Shown here: positions 47,450 to 59,274 of the stretch, in pieces | Position numbering within the stretch: position 1 is the stretch's first letter | Layout: the number at the start of each line of letters is the position of its first letter | Assembly: GCF_008831285.2 (NCBI RefSeq) | Contig: NC_045151.1 | Span: 5,345,682-5,409,681, forward strand | Direction of reading: 5' to 3' | Source of the DNA: Nymphaea colorata | Taxonomy: Eukaryota; Streptophyta; Magnoliopsida; Nymphaeales; Nymphaeaceae | Length of the DNA stretch: 64,000 nt | The notes under the pieces: generated by a model | Database searches by the model: none | Told to the model about the DNA's origin: nothing | Seen by the model: only the letters and a program-made list of their open reading frames with translations | Made by a program: the position numbers and the translations under genes

Positions 47450-48860
47450 GGTTTTTTTCCACTAACTTTATTGAGAGTTTCGTGTCGAGTGAAGGAGATG
47501 AGAGATATGAGGGCAACCTTTACATGTTTGAAGTTAAGTATTACCATAAGAAAAGTGAAAATTCTTTCTTCATCAGCTGAAACTTGTTTCTTTTTTAATA
47601 TATTGCATGTTTTTCCTCTTCATTAAAGCCCTAATTGATAGATTCCATTCCAAATGAAGGAAAATTTCAAGAGTTGTCATTGACACTTTTATTTTCTTGT
47701 TTGATATTTTGCAAAAACATAGTTACTATCTCAATAATATGCTAATGTTTTCTTTCATATATACTATTTCGTTGCAGAGTTTTTATGCAAGATTTTTTAT
47801 GACAAATTCTGTTATCCTCCAAATAATACTTGAATACATTTAAAAGGTATTCCCCTCTATAATCAGTCCTAAGAATTTAAATACTTGTTTCAAGTTTGTC
47901 TTGAACTAACCTATGAAAATTTTTAAAAATGAGAAAACTTCTGATTTATGTTTTAAGAAATAGATCCAAATGTGTCTAGTTAGATCAGCATTAATAAGCA
48001 TAATAAAAAAAGTCCACCTCAGATATAAACAGAGAAGGAACCCATACTAATGAGCCAACTTAAAAAGAATATTATTTGTGGAAGTTCTATTTGCAAAAGG
48101 TAACGATTTCATTTTTCCAAGATACATTTATTAGAAGAGAAATTTTCATTACAAATTTCTTTAAAGAAGACATACAAGTTACTTTTGTTAGGCTAGTGTG
48201 ACCTAGTATTTGATGCCAAAGAGTGATGACATCTTCTTTCTTAGTAACTTAAGAAAGAAATTTGATAAATCCAAGAAGTCCATATAATACATGCTGCCTT
48301 TATATAACTTTCTCAATCATCTTCCCTAGAATGTTATTCAATATCCAACATTTTTAAGATGAGAAAATAATTTTCCATCCATGATAAGCAATTTGAGCAA
48401 AAAAGAATAATAGTTTAGTTTTGGTATACGTACATTTGGTGCCTTTAAGACTTTTGAACTTTTATCTTTTGTTCTTCAAAATTTACAGAACTTCCAATTT
48501 TTCCAACAGAGTAGATACAAAGCTTGGATATGAATTCTGAAAAACTACATGGTCAACAAAAATTGGAGAAAACAAAACTCTAGAACCCAAATCCAAGGAA
48601 TCATACCTGGGGATATAGTTGCTACAATACCAACATCAGTTGGCTTCTTCCCAAGAAAGGTCGAAGGTTCCGATAGAATTTGATTCCTCGTTGATAGCTC
48701 GCTCCCAAGGGTTGTGACTTTCTTATCAACTTTTCTCAATTTCAAGCATTTTGGTTTAATATGTCCTAGCTCAAGGTAGTGGAAGCAAATTATTTTTTAT
48801 CAGTTTCCTTATTATTTTTTTCAAAAATGAGTTCTACAAGTCTTCAAATAATTTTTGGGT
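47450..48860 (-). pseudogene. Copia C fragment: gag zinc knuckle, protease region and integrase
   Basis: From 48790 down: CFHYLELGHIKPKC, a zinc knuckle with Tyr for the second Cys. A protease region near 48600 follows, with no clean DSGA. Then LWHQILGHTSLTKV (48225-48185), IFKNFHRLVQDKLETS and ILRTDYRGEYL (47870-47835, the second catalytic Asp block), and later RKHxHIIE-like text. All are minus strand and in order. It carries the same integrase region as 46730-47400, so it is a second copy, not part of the same domain. Confidence 0.75.
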
Positions 48861-51800
48861 TTTAGTATAACAAGAACATTATCAATTGATCTCTACAATG
48901 AACAAGTCTATTTTCTTCATAATTGTTTCAATAAAAGGCATATAAACTTTATGAATTCTTCGTCTATAAAGAAGGGGGTTTTTGATAATACCAAATGGAA
49001 GCAGCAACATCTTCCATAGCATGCATTTCTTTAAGAAATTCGAAGCTTCATGAGCAAAATTGCTGAAACTAGGTAAATTATGCAGATTGTTGCATGATTA
49101 AAGGAACTAATTGTCAAATTCATCAATATATAGGAAGAAAGAGGTGTAGAAGGTGCAACATGGTCTCACAAAAGAACCCAAACATGAATGAGAAGTCACA
49201 TCAATGAGCACACTGTTGGCATGAGAATGAGGGAAAAACAAAACAAATGAAATGGAATAAACACTAGACAACAATGTGGTACGTGATCTCAGAAAACTTT
49301 CCATTTATAAGTGAGTGGCAATCTGACAGGTCTTATGTGGAAGAATGGTTCTGATCAGTGCTGTTAAAGTAGGCTTTGAATTTTTCATTCAGAAATTAGT
49401 TGAATCAAGCTGAGTTTATTCTCATAATAATAAAATCATTGGAACACAAATGAGTTTATTCTTATGAATGTTAAAAAAAAAAGGTTTAATTGACGAATGG
49501 ATTTGTCTATGTGGTTCAAATAGTTATTATATAATGAAGAACATAAGAAATTAAAAATAATTTAAATAATGGTAATCTGGATTATTTTAAAAATAAAAAA
49601 TATCATGTTGCTCTCCTGAAATCGGCCACAAATTGAATTGCTAACAATTTGGCCCAACCCAAGTCTCATAAAGGCCAATTTATCTAGTTGCCAAGTCCAA
49701 ATTCGATCAGGGACGCAATTTTGCATTTGTGGTGGCTAACTTTCCATTCTTTTAATTTATTTTCGTATTCTTTAATTGCTTTCTTTTTTCCATTCCATGC
49801 AACTCAGCTTAGCTTTTCATCAATAGTCGTAATGAAATTAGTTTTGGTTCTTTCTTCGAACAGCAACAAATCCCCAAAGGCAATTCCCTCCTATATGCTT
49901 CATGAAGGATGCCCATGTCACTTAGTTTGCGGGAGTGTATTTAAAAAATGGCGAGAGGGAGTTACATTCTTTGTTTACCATTAAAACAAAGAATAAGGAA
50001 GAGGAAAGAACACAAATGAGGAAAGTAGTGTACTAGTCCACAAATGGAATCACTTAAGCACGCATTGAGACCAATTTCTAAAAAGTTCATAAGAAGAAGG
50101 TCCAAAAGGGCCATATATAGAACCCAGGAAGGAACCGTTGGGACAGCTGAAAATGCAAAATCGAAAATAAAAATTACAAAGAAGAAGAAAACAGGTCCAA
50201 GAGGGGCTTATGTAGAACCAAGCTTTTTTATCTTCAATACTTGTTCAACAGGGAGCTCCTTTGCCAACATCACCTACACTAACAACAATAGGATGAAGGC
50301 CAAGGGCACCAAGAGGTATGCACTTCAATGTATTTCAAAGTAACTTGCTTCAAAGGGGTAAACTTCACTAACAAACCTAGCATAAATGGCGAAAGAAACT
50401 TTCTTCGTCAAAAGAAACTCTATTTTAACCATGCAAAATCTAATGTTGATGAAATTCTACATGGACCCCCGATTCAAATCATTCACTCGATGGACCTAGC
50501 TCGAGTCAGCCTCCTATTAAGACAATCCAGTAGAGGGACTTGTTTGACTAAAACTTGGTGTGGCTCGGCCATGACATCTCAGTTAAAGCTTGATTTAATT
50601 TAAGCAGAGCTCATTTGACTTGGTGCAACGCAACAGTAAGCTACTTATTTACTTCATTTTTTACATGAATTTTCTAGCTTATTAAAATGTAAGAATTTAA
50701 AATTATTATTCATTTATTTAATTTTCATATTAGAAATGAAAGGTTAAAGTTGATTGGGCTTAACATAAGTATGGTTATCTATTTATTTCAACTTTTAGAG
50801 CATTGGACTCTTCACTTTGGAACTTTTAATTTACATGATATATATATACATGCCAAGTTTCTTACCTGTTGGACAGCTGTAAATGTTGAATATATCAATT
50901 TTAATGTTTGCTATTTATTGAGGTGTTTTTCACTAATATAATAATTCGTGTTATTCAGTTTTGTTGAAGTATGCAACTATAGAGTAACAACTTAATTGTG
51001 AGATTTCTTGTCATATTAGTAATTATAACTTAGTTATTGCATAGCGTTAGGTTAACATATTTTTGATCTTTTATGTTAAGATGATAAAATTATATATTGT
51101 TTTTCTTTCAAAAATAGTAATTAACAAAAGTTGAAGCGGCTGAGTCGACCCATGGAATCACTTAGTCAAGAATGTACAAGTCGAGGTGGAGTGACTCGGT
51201 TTCAAAACATTTCTTGAGAACTATCAAGGCCTAACCACGCAAACTTGGGACATTCGTATTCCAGGTTTCAGAAATGAGTTGAAAAAACCAGCACGTCTCC
51301 CTTTCGGAATGTGGAGAGGATTGAAGCAAAGCTTGTCAATCATCAAGGTGACACCTTGCGACCACAACTTCATATGATAATCAAATACAGGTGTTGATAG
51401 AGCCAATTAACGGTTAAGTGATTATAAGTTATTTCAGTCAAACATAAACGTTGACTACATGAAAAGTGAGCCAACAATCCTCCCCGAATAAGACCGAAAT
51501 TAGTAAACGGAATTAAAACGTCTTGCAAAAGCAAAGAACCAGATACAGAATTCCATCAATAGGATGATTCATGAGAATAAAATAAAGCATCAGATAACGG
51601 CACCTATTTTAAATTTTTTCCGCCAAAGACTGAAATGATACCAAGAAACTGGCAGCACAAATAGCAGCTCTTGCCAGTCAACATCAGCAGGCCCCAGCTT
51701 GCCTACGCAAAACTGGGAGCATTATTACGGAAACTGGTTGTCACAAAGAATAACTTGGACGAGACAACACACAATTTTGAGCATAAACCAGCTTCGCTAC

Positions 51801-52130
51801 TACGACACGTAGACAAAAATAGAAGAAAAACACTATTTGGACAAAAAAAAAAAAAAGGATTTGAGAAGACATTGGTAAATCCCATTACCCTTTAAGACAT
51901 GCAAACATATTTATGGAGACTAATGTGACATAAAACATGCTTTATTTTAAGTTGCTTTTATAAAAAACGGACGTCTCCATGACCAAAATTTTAGTGTTAC
52001 ATGAGCCGTTCAGTTTTATTTATTATAAAAATACAATTAAATTCAAAAATTGATTAATTTAAAATATATGTTCCCATCAACTTATTCTTGAGATCATATA
52101 TGTAAACTTAGACTGCAAAAAAGAACGTTT
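48861..52130. other. Non-coding DNA, nothing recognised
   Basis: The left edge (to about 49110, minus) may hold worn Copia C gag. Open frames such as 50044-50343 (99 codons, Lys-rich) and 51671-51895 show no motif, and I do not support them as genes. Confidence 0.35.
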
Positions 52131-52131
52131 T

Positions 52132-52160
52132 AATTGTACCTTTCATTTTGTGTGCCTATT

Positions 52161-52233
<73 letters not shown>

Positions 52234-52263
52234 CAATAGGCACACAAAATGAAAGGTACAATT
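52132..52263. repeat. Perfect 32-bp inverted repeat around an (AT)n core
   Basis: Left arm 52132-52163 starts AATTGTACCTTTCATT. The right arm 52232-52263 is its exact reverse complement, and the 68-bp centre is (AT)n plus GG. The whole 132 bp can fold into one hairpin or cruciform. TTA occurs on both sides if the arms are trimmed by one base (52130-52132 and 52263-52265), which fits a small Tourist/Harbinger-type element. A three-base duplication is weak evidence. Confidence 0.85.
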
Positions 52264-52265
52264 TA

Positions 52266-53449
52266 TTTTCAATATACATGTACACATAATACATATAAGG
52301 ATGTATGCCGATATATCAGATTCCCAGTTGCAAATGCACTAGTAGGTCTTTTTCAGACGTTTGGGCTGCCTCATCAGTTCTCTCCTCATCTCTTCCAGTG
52401 TCTTGTTCCCACTATTTGGCTGCAAATTACAAGTGAAAATTCAGTCAACCAACCATTCCTCGAAAAAAAGTTCAAAGCATAAAGAAGGCATTATACTAGA
52501 ACCATTTTTATTTCTTACATCCCATCAATCAAGTCACCAGATTTACATATTCGACAACATTATCTACAATTGAGACTAGAAAATCTAGTGGAAATTCACC
52601 ACCAGTCAAAAACAATCTGCAAGGACACTTTTCCTCAAGTTTGCAAAAGTAGAAGTTCAATTTATTGAGAGAGAAGACTCCTGGATAATGGAGATGCATA
52701 CAGTCTTCATACTTCTGATGGACAAATGGAAGATTCAATCGTTAGAACAAAATTACTCGTGTACTCTTTTGGAACCCTGGCTATACATACAACAAAGAAC
52801 AGCACATGTTTCATTTACACACTCAATACCAGATTTAAAGAGTGCATAGGGTGTACTCAATGATTGCACCTTTGAAGAATTGCACAACCACACTTAAAGG
52901 GTATCCAAGACATCCGTAATCATGTCAAATTATCAACATGTAAGGCACTAATCTTTCCCTCAACTATCACTAATTCACTGGCACTAACTTTTGAGCATAA
53001 GTCAGTTGTGACCGGACCATTAAAACTTCCTCATTGAATACAAGACATACAGAGGGACCAAGTCTCCTTACGAGAACTGAGAAGTACCTCCCAGAACCAT
53101 AGGATTCACAATGTCTCTGTAAGAATTTGGAGAACTATAAGAACAGTTTTTGCACGCAGCTCAGTACAAGAGCCTGGGGGAAGGCATTTTAGAAAAGGAG
53201 AATCTACATGCTGGAAGGATTCATACAACCATTACATTCTTGGATGCTGCTGAAAAAGAAAGAAGGGATTCTACAAACCATAGCCATGGATAACTTGAAC
53301 AATCTTTCTAGCCAACTATCACTTTGAACACATTTGACCTATCTTATACAAATTTTGTTTGTAAAAGGAAAATTATGTTTATGCACTTCAACATGCCCTA
53401 GCATGCCAAAACAGAATGGGAAGAAGTATGAAAAGCCAACCTCCTCCCA
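52266..53449. other. Non-coding or possible gene-flanking DNA
   Basis: Higher sequence complexity than the AT-rich tracts elsewhere, but no element signature. If the exon at 53450-53556 is real, this would be downstream intron or 3' untranslated region on the minus strand. A 69-codon minus frame (52738-52529) has no motif I know. Confidence 0.3.
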
Positions 53450-53556
53450 TTTTCTTTGTAGTTCCAGAAACTGTTGGCATGATGTGAGACACTTGGCCTG
53501 GTATGCAGCAGCCAGATCCTTTATCAAGGCCTTCCTCCTCATAACACTTATCACTT
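53450..53556 (-). CDS. Possible host-gene exon, helical protein of unknown function
   Basis: The minus strand reads ISVMRRKALIKDLAAAYQ, then CQQFLELQRKWEE. It is charged, helical and low in stops, unlike the surrounding DNA. It is preceded by CTGAAG (AG acceptor possible) and followed by GAG/GTTGGC (GT donor possible). Length (about 105 bp) suits an internal exon. I do not recognise the family, and no neighbouring exon could be joined to it. It may be a gene fragment. Confidence 0.3.
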
Positions 53557-54560
53557 CAGAATGAAAATTCTATCAGTATGCAAGGGCAGTTTAAAAGCAG
53601 AAGACAAAAAGATAACTTTGGAGATGAAAAATTTATGTACTTGCAACATGATGAGATTAATAAGGCAAATGCTGTCCAATTTGGTTGCACCTCAAAAGAG
53701 ACCAATGGTTAGAAACATTGCATCTGTCAATTGGAAAAGCTTATTTAATCTTTTTTGTGCGTGGATTTCAATTGGGAAAAATGTTTATGAATTGCCTCTC
53801 TTTATTCATTGATGTCAATTAACCAAAGCAAAAGTCATGAACCATTTTCAGTGAGTACAATGAGTAAAACCTTAAATAGCAAAATGTGGCTGCCAAATTA
53901 GAAAATATTTTTACAGAAAATGCATGAGCAACTGGATAGGACCATATATGGAAGTCCACTGCAGATGAAGGTAAACAAAATAGGCTCACACTGAAATGAC
54001 ATATCCTTAACCATTTTATGCAAGTGCATGTCATAGATGCTCCACGAATATGACAAAGTCTTCAAAGAAATGAATTAATGAATCATCACCAAAGGCAACT
54101 AAAAAAGAGCAAATTGGATCATACTGGCCTATGTCACATAAGTGCCAAGGCATCAAGGATCAATCCACCTCACATGGATGCAGCAATTAGGCTGCTACAC
54201 CAGCATCGATATGACAGATGCAGGTGCCGCTGCGGCTTCAATGTAGAGAGGAGGAGAAGAAAAAATGAGGAATAGGAGGGCAAAAGAGGAGGACAAGGTA
54301 GAAGCATAGAAGGAGAAGAAACATGCCAACACACCTGGCTTGGTGATGGGAGGAGGAGATTAACAAGAACATTGAGGAAAGGAGAAATATATACTCAGGG
54401 TTTTACCATTTCTTTCTTTTAACCTTTAAATTTTCTCTTTTATCCACCTCCAAAGATGGCTAATACTAACAAGAACCATTGTTCACAAACATGCACACTT
54501 CTATATGTTTACCCTTGTCACACTTATACCCAAGTTTTTAAACGTCACACGTGCACCTGG
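53557..54560. other. Non-coding DNA left of Copia D
   Basis: No domain or element boundary other than the LTR that starts at 54561. Short frames at 53561-54275 look like chance. Confidence 0.4.
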
Positions 54561-54836
54561 TGTTTAGATTGTACGATTTGAATCGGGTCAACCAGACCCG
54601 ACCCATCTTCTCCACACGCCCAATCATAATGGGTGGTGGCATACTTGTATTTTTTAACATTGTTTTGTGTATTTTGTTGTACACCAAAGCAGTATATAAT
54701 GACATCAAGAGGCAGACGTTAGGGTTGCTGCTCTCTTTCTTCTCTCTCTCTCTCTTGTATGTGCAGTCGTTCCTCTTCTTCTCCTTTTGCATCTAACTTC
54801 ATCCGGTGGTTTAGCATTAGATATCAAAATCTTACA
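54561..54836 (+). repeat. 5' LTR of Copia D
   Basis: TGTTTAGATTGTACG...AAATCTTACA. It contains a TATA box at 54693-54700 and a (CT)n run shortly downstream. Confidence 0.93.
54693..54700 (+). promoter_or_regulatory. TATA box in the Copia D LTR
   Basis: TATATAAT, repeated in the other LTR at 58927-58934. It lies midway in the LTR, where a U3/R border would be expected. Confidence 0.55.
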
Positions 54837-54848
54837 TGGTATCAAAGC
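54837..54848 (+). other. PBS of Copia D
   Basis: TGGTATCAAAGC, the initiator tRNA-Met site with one G to A change, abutting the LTR. Confidence 0.9.
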
Positions 54849-54884
54849 TAGGTTTTGCCATTGAGAATGTTCGGTAAGAATCTC

Positions 54885-55100
54885 TAATCTCTACCCTAAT
54901 CTTTGTTTCCTGCCCTAATCCCCAAATTTCTACTCTAACCCTAATTTTCCCTAATCCCAAATTTCTGCCTAATCCCCAAATTTCTGCCCTGATCTCTGCC
55001 GTGTGCCCTAATCCCCAAATTTCTATCCTAATCCCTAAATTTCATCCCCAACTTTCTGCCCTAATCTTTGTCGTGTGCCCTAATCTCCAACTTTCTGATT
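54885..55100 (+). repeat. CCCTAAT-rich minisatellite in the Copia D leader
   Basis: Irregular copies of CCCTAATCCCCAAATTTCTG fill the leader between PBS and gag. I count eight exact CCCTAA hexamers, including CTAACCCTAA. A 40-bp block (TCTGCCCTGATCTCTGCCGT and following) is repeated near 55055 with a few changes. Confidence 0.8.
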
Positions 55101-55160
55101 GATGCAAGTATGGATCACAACTAGAATTTCAGCATCTTGTCGTCCAATTTCCTCTTTTAA

Positions 55161-57329
55161 CTCATCTCACAAAAGCTAAACCATACTAACTATTTGACAT
55201 GGAAACGTCAAATAGTCCCGTTCACTGGAGCTCATGCTTTGCATGGTAGTCATCCAAGAGTTTGGAACTCACAGTCAGGGATGGGGAAAGGTATTCTTCC
55301 TACACCTAACACAAATTCACAAGCAAATGTACGACGAAGAATACCTAGTTGTTTCTATTGCAATAAGAAAGGACATGTGAAGTCAGAATGTTGGCATAAT
55401 CCTCAAAACAAGGGAAAACAGGTCAGGCGTGACAATAAGACAGTAGGGTCAACTGTATCAAATACGATTGCAGCGTCGAACATTTCTTCTGATGTACAAC
55501 AGATTTTAGTGACAGCTTTGTCTAAAGTCAATCTCAGGCAAAATGAGGAAGAACAATGGTATGTGGATTCTAGTGCTGCAGCTCATGTGACTGGTGATGC
55601 AGGTAAGCTTTCCAGTGCTCTCCCTTATTTAGCTAAAGACTTAGTTGTTACAGGAGATGGTTCCCATCACAAAATATCGCACATTGGAAATGCACACATA
55701 TCCATGGCTCATTCCTCCATACCTTTAAAGAATGTTCTTGTTGTTCCAAATGTCAAGAAAAATATCATTTTTGTGTCAAAGCTTATCGATGACACTCATT
55801 CGTCTATTGAGTTTACTCTTTCTTCTGTTTATGTCAAGGATGCTCGAACCAAGAAGACATTCGTTGAAGGTGTTCGCAAAGGAGACATGTACATCATTGA
55901 AGAAGCCCCAAAGGTGTCCAAGTCTTGTGTTTTAGATTTATCTTTTCCCAATCATAGTGAAGTCAATATAACAGAGTATGATAAGCCATCCATTTGGCAT
56001 GGTCTTCTAGCCCATTGCAATCGGTCTTTCATTCAAAGTCTTGTTGCAGACAGACTATTACAAAAGTCCAATCTAAGTCCAGTTAACGAGTCTGACATGT
56101 GCTCAAGTTGTCATATTTGTAAGAGCCATGCTCTAACAAATTCCGTCAATAAATTATCAATAAATAAGAGAGCTCTGAAGTTATTTGATACCATATATTC
56201 TGATGTTTGGGGGCCTGCTCCTATTTCTTCTTCTTCTGGGAGTAGATATTATGTTGTCTTTATTGATTCTTATTCTCATTACACTTGGATTCACTTCATG
56301 AAAAACAAATCAAAGATTTTTCGTTTGTTCACCCAATTTCATGCCTTCGTCCAAAACAAATACTCCAGTAATATCGTGCATTTCCAATGTGATGGAGGTG
56401 GTGAATTCACTTCAAATAAATTCACTGAGTATTTATTGAATCATGGGATCACTAGAGAGATTTCTTGTCTACACACACCACAACAGAATGGCATTGCTGA
56501 GAAAAAGCATAGACATATAGTTGAAAGTGCACTAAGTATGATGCATAACACATATGTGTCCATGAATTTATGGACTGAAGCTTTTCATACTGTTGTTCAT
56601 GTCATTAATCGACTGTCATTATCTCTACTTGAGGGAAAATCTCCTTTCTTTGTTCTACATCAAGAACAGCCAAATTATGATGAACTACGTGTTTTTGGAT
56701 GCATTTGTTATGTTCATGTTGATGTTTTTTTGAGAAATAAATTCCAAGATCAAGCTGTCATGTGTAGATTTGTGGGTTATGTAGAAAATTATAAAGCCTA
56801 TTGCTGCTACAATCCAAAGACTGGACGTGTGCATATTTCACGACATGTTTTTGATGAGCTCAGGTTGAAGGATTTAAAGGAGACACATGCAACACCCAAT
56901 GCAAGAAATGATGTATATGATACATGGCTGAATGCTGAAATATTAGGCCAAGGAGCTGACACACACCACACACAAGGTGAGAGGACTATTGATGAGTTTG
57001 AGACAGCTACAGACACTCAGATGGAAGACACATCTTCATCTACTCAGTCCAACAACATGACTTCACCTAATCGTTTTTCAGGAGTAGTGTATACTAGACG
57101 ATTAGTTCCAAAAATTGCCACTACTTGTCCACGTAGATCAGAACGTGTGCGACACCCCATTGATAGATGGATAAGTTATGATAATTTCCTTTTGGATTTT
57201 CAGCTTTTCATGATAGAATTGAGCAAAAAGGTGGAGCCAAAATGCTACGAGCACGCGTGCAAAAGCAAATATTGGGTCGAGGCCATGAATGAAGAAATGG
57301 CTGCCTTAAGTGAATGCCAAACTTGGTAG
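55161..57329 (+). pseudogene. Fused gag remnant-zinc knuckle-protease-integrase frame (Copia D)
   Basis: This 711-codon open stretch (counted from TTG at 55194) has no ATG at its start. In frame, it follows a TAA near 55158, and the true gag start is lost. It begins LNHTNYLTWKRQIVPF, the gag N-terminal pattern (LN.TNFL.WK.Q..P), and within about 55 residues reaches the zinc knuckle CFYCNKKGHVKSEC (intact CX2CX4HX4C), so the gag middle has been deleted in frame. Protease: WYVDSSAAAHVTGD, with D-S-S-A for D-S-G-A. Integrase: WHGLLAH...CSSCHIC, SDVWGP (Asp), QCDGGGEF (Asp), PQQNGIAEKKHRH (Glu); the DDE triad is complete. The frame ends after [11 protein letters not shown] at the RT start. Confidence 0.9.
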
Positions 57330-58045
57330 ATTGTTCCTCTCCAGATGGTAAGAATGTAGTGGGCTCAAAATGGGTTTACAAACTCAAGTATAAACCCGAT
57401 GGAAGCATTGATAGATATAAGGCTAGACTTGTGGCTAGAGGCTTCACTCAACAGTACGGGAAAGATTATGATGAGACTTTCAGTCCAATCATCAAGATGG
57501 GAACAATCTAGGTTATCATATCTCTTGCATTCTCATATGGATGGACTTTGTATCAGTTGGATGTTAAAGATGTTTTCCTTCATGGCTTTCTTAAAGAAGA
57601 GGTATACATGGAACAACCCCCAGATTATGCTACAAATGATCCCGCCAAATGGGTGTGCAAGTTACAAAAATCGTTGTATGGGCTTAAGCAAGCATCTCGT
57701 TCATGTTTCGATTGATTTTCCCTTCATATATAGCAGACTCGTTTTCGCATAAGTTCACTTGTTCACTCTTTATTCATATATCATTCAGGTGAAGTTACCA
57801 CTTGGCTGTTCATATATGTGGACATAGTTCTTACTAGAAATTCTTCATCTCATATATCTCATGTAAAGGAGGTATTGAAACAAGAATTCAAGATGAAAGA
57901 CCTTGGCGAATTACGGTATTTATTGGGTGTAGAGCTTCATAGAAACGGCAATACATTAACTCTTACGCAGCATCAATATACTCCTAATATTTTGGAGTTT
58001 GGACAGAGCAGGTATGACAAATTGCAAGCCCATAAATACACTTAG
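57314..58045 (+). pseudogene. Reverse transcriptase (Copia D)
   Basis: [20 protein letters not shown] (57314 frame), [20 protein letters not shown], a stop at 57510, then TLYQLDVKDVFLHGFLKEEV, KLQKSLYGLKQASR and another stop. The catalytic box reads YVDIVL where YVDDxL is expected, so the second Asp is Ile. LRYLLGVEL follows (57818-58045). At least three lesions. Confidence 0.9.
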
Positions 58046-58059
58046 TGTTCTCAACACAA

Positions 58060-58782
58060 AATTGAATGCCTCTAATGAGAGTAATGCATTCTCAAATCCT
58101 AGTTTCTATCGGAGTATAGTTGGCATGTTGCAATATCTCACTTTTACATGCCCAGACATAGTATATGCAGTGAATCAAGTATCTCAGTTTATGCACGCAC
58201 CCACAGAAGGGCATATGGATGCTACCAAACATATTTTGCATTACCTTAAAGCTACTTTTGGGGATGGACTTGTCTACACAAGACGGTCATCTGTTTTACA
58301 TGGACACAACATTTCCACCTATACTGATGCAGATTGAGTAGGTGATCCAGACGATAGACGATCAGTTTCCCGTTATTGTCTATTTCTTGATTTCAATGTT
58401 ATTTGTTGGAGTAGCAAGCAACATCATGCAGTTGCCAGATCTAGCACTGAGGCAGAATACAAGGCAATGGCAGCAGGCACAGCTGAAGCTTCATGGTTAC
58501 GTCATCTGCTTGGGGAACTCTCCCTTCTCATTGCTCAATCATCTCTATATTGTCACAATCAAAGTGCAATCAAGATTGCTTTCAATCCTGTTCTACATAA
58601 TCGGACTAAGCATATAGAGATTGATCAACATTTCATTCATCAAAAGGTTGAGGAAGACGAAATTGTTCCCATTTATATAGCCACAGTCTCAACAAGTAGT
58701 TGACCTTTTTACTAAAGGGCTCACAGGACATCATTTCTGGGAATTAAAGAACAAGTTGTGCATGATCAAACCCCATGCACAA
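58060..58782 (+). pseudogene. RNase H and pol end (Copia D)
   Basis: SFYRSIVGMLQYLTFTCPDI, YAVNQVSQFMHAP, TYTDAD followed by a stop where W is expected (canonical YSDADWAG), then STEAEYKAMA, ASWLRHLLGEL, NRTKHIEIDQHFIHQKVEE and a broken DLFTKGL block. The TGA at 58335 and a frameshift near 58700 inactivate it. Confidence 0.9.
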
Positions 58783-58794
58783 CTTGAGGAGGGC
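58783..58794 (+). other. PPT of Copia D
   Basis: CTTGAGGAGGGC directly before the 3' LTR. Confidence 0.75.
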
Positions 58795-59070
58795 TGTTAA
58801 GATTGTACGATTTGGATCGAGTCAACAAGACCCGACCCATCTTCTCCACACGCCCAATCATAATGGGCGGTGGCATACTTGTATTTTTTAACATTGTTTT
58901 GTGTATTTTGTTGTACACCAAATCAGTATATAATGATATCAAGAGGTAGACGTTAAGGTTGCTGCTCTCTTTCTTCTCTCTCTCTCTCGTGTACGTGCAG
59001 TCGTTCCTCTTTTTCTCCTTTTGCATTTAACTTCTTCCAGTGGTTTGGCATTAGATATCAAAATCTTACA
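58795..59070 (+). repeat. 3' LTR of Copia D
   Basis: TGTTAAGATTGTACG...AAATCTTACA. Collinear with 54561-54836 without gaps. Confidence 0.93.
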
Positions 59071-59266
59071 GCTGGCACCCTACAGATATAGGGAGAAACA
59101 AATAAATTGACAAGTAGAAAGTTATACACATATACAAAAGAAGATGTGAGATGCATATAACAGCAAATTCAAGCACCCATTCATGACTGCCTACTGGAGT
59201 GCAGTGGCTTATATCACATTGTGATATAAACAACGTAAATCAATTGCAAGCACATCAACAAAGATT

Positions 59267-59274
59267 GATTCTAC
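59267..59274. repeat. 8-bp target duplication GATTCTAC, left
   Basis: Identical to 60020-60027, flanking the inverted-repeat element. Confidence 0.85.

Larger units (their letters stand above)
54561..59070 (+). mobile_element. Ty1/Copia retrotransposon D, plus strand, gag-deleted
   Basis: LTRs at 54561-54836 and 58795-59070 are both 276 bp and differ at 16 sites by my count (about 6%), making this the youngest dated element here. The PBS is at 54837 and the PPT at 58783-58794. The flanks CCTGG (54556-54560) and GCTGG (59071-59075) match at four of five bases, a near-intact target duplication. gag is mostly deleted. Zinc knuckle, protease and integrase share one open frame, while the RT and RNase H are broken. 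It could only have moved with helper proteins. Confidence 0.92.

Noticed and set aside
50044-50343. 99-codon Lys-rich plus-strand frame as a small gene
   Set aside because: No motif, no splice or regulatory context, and length within chance for this composition.
55194-55200. TTG as a start codon for the 711-codon frame
   Set aside because: The frame extends upstream to a stop and encodes gag text. Plant gag would start with ATG, and the real start is lost, so the TTG is not a genuine start.
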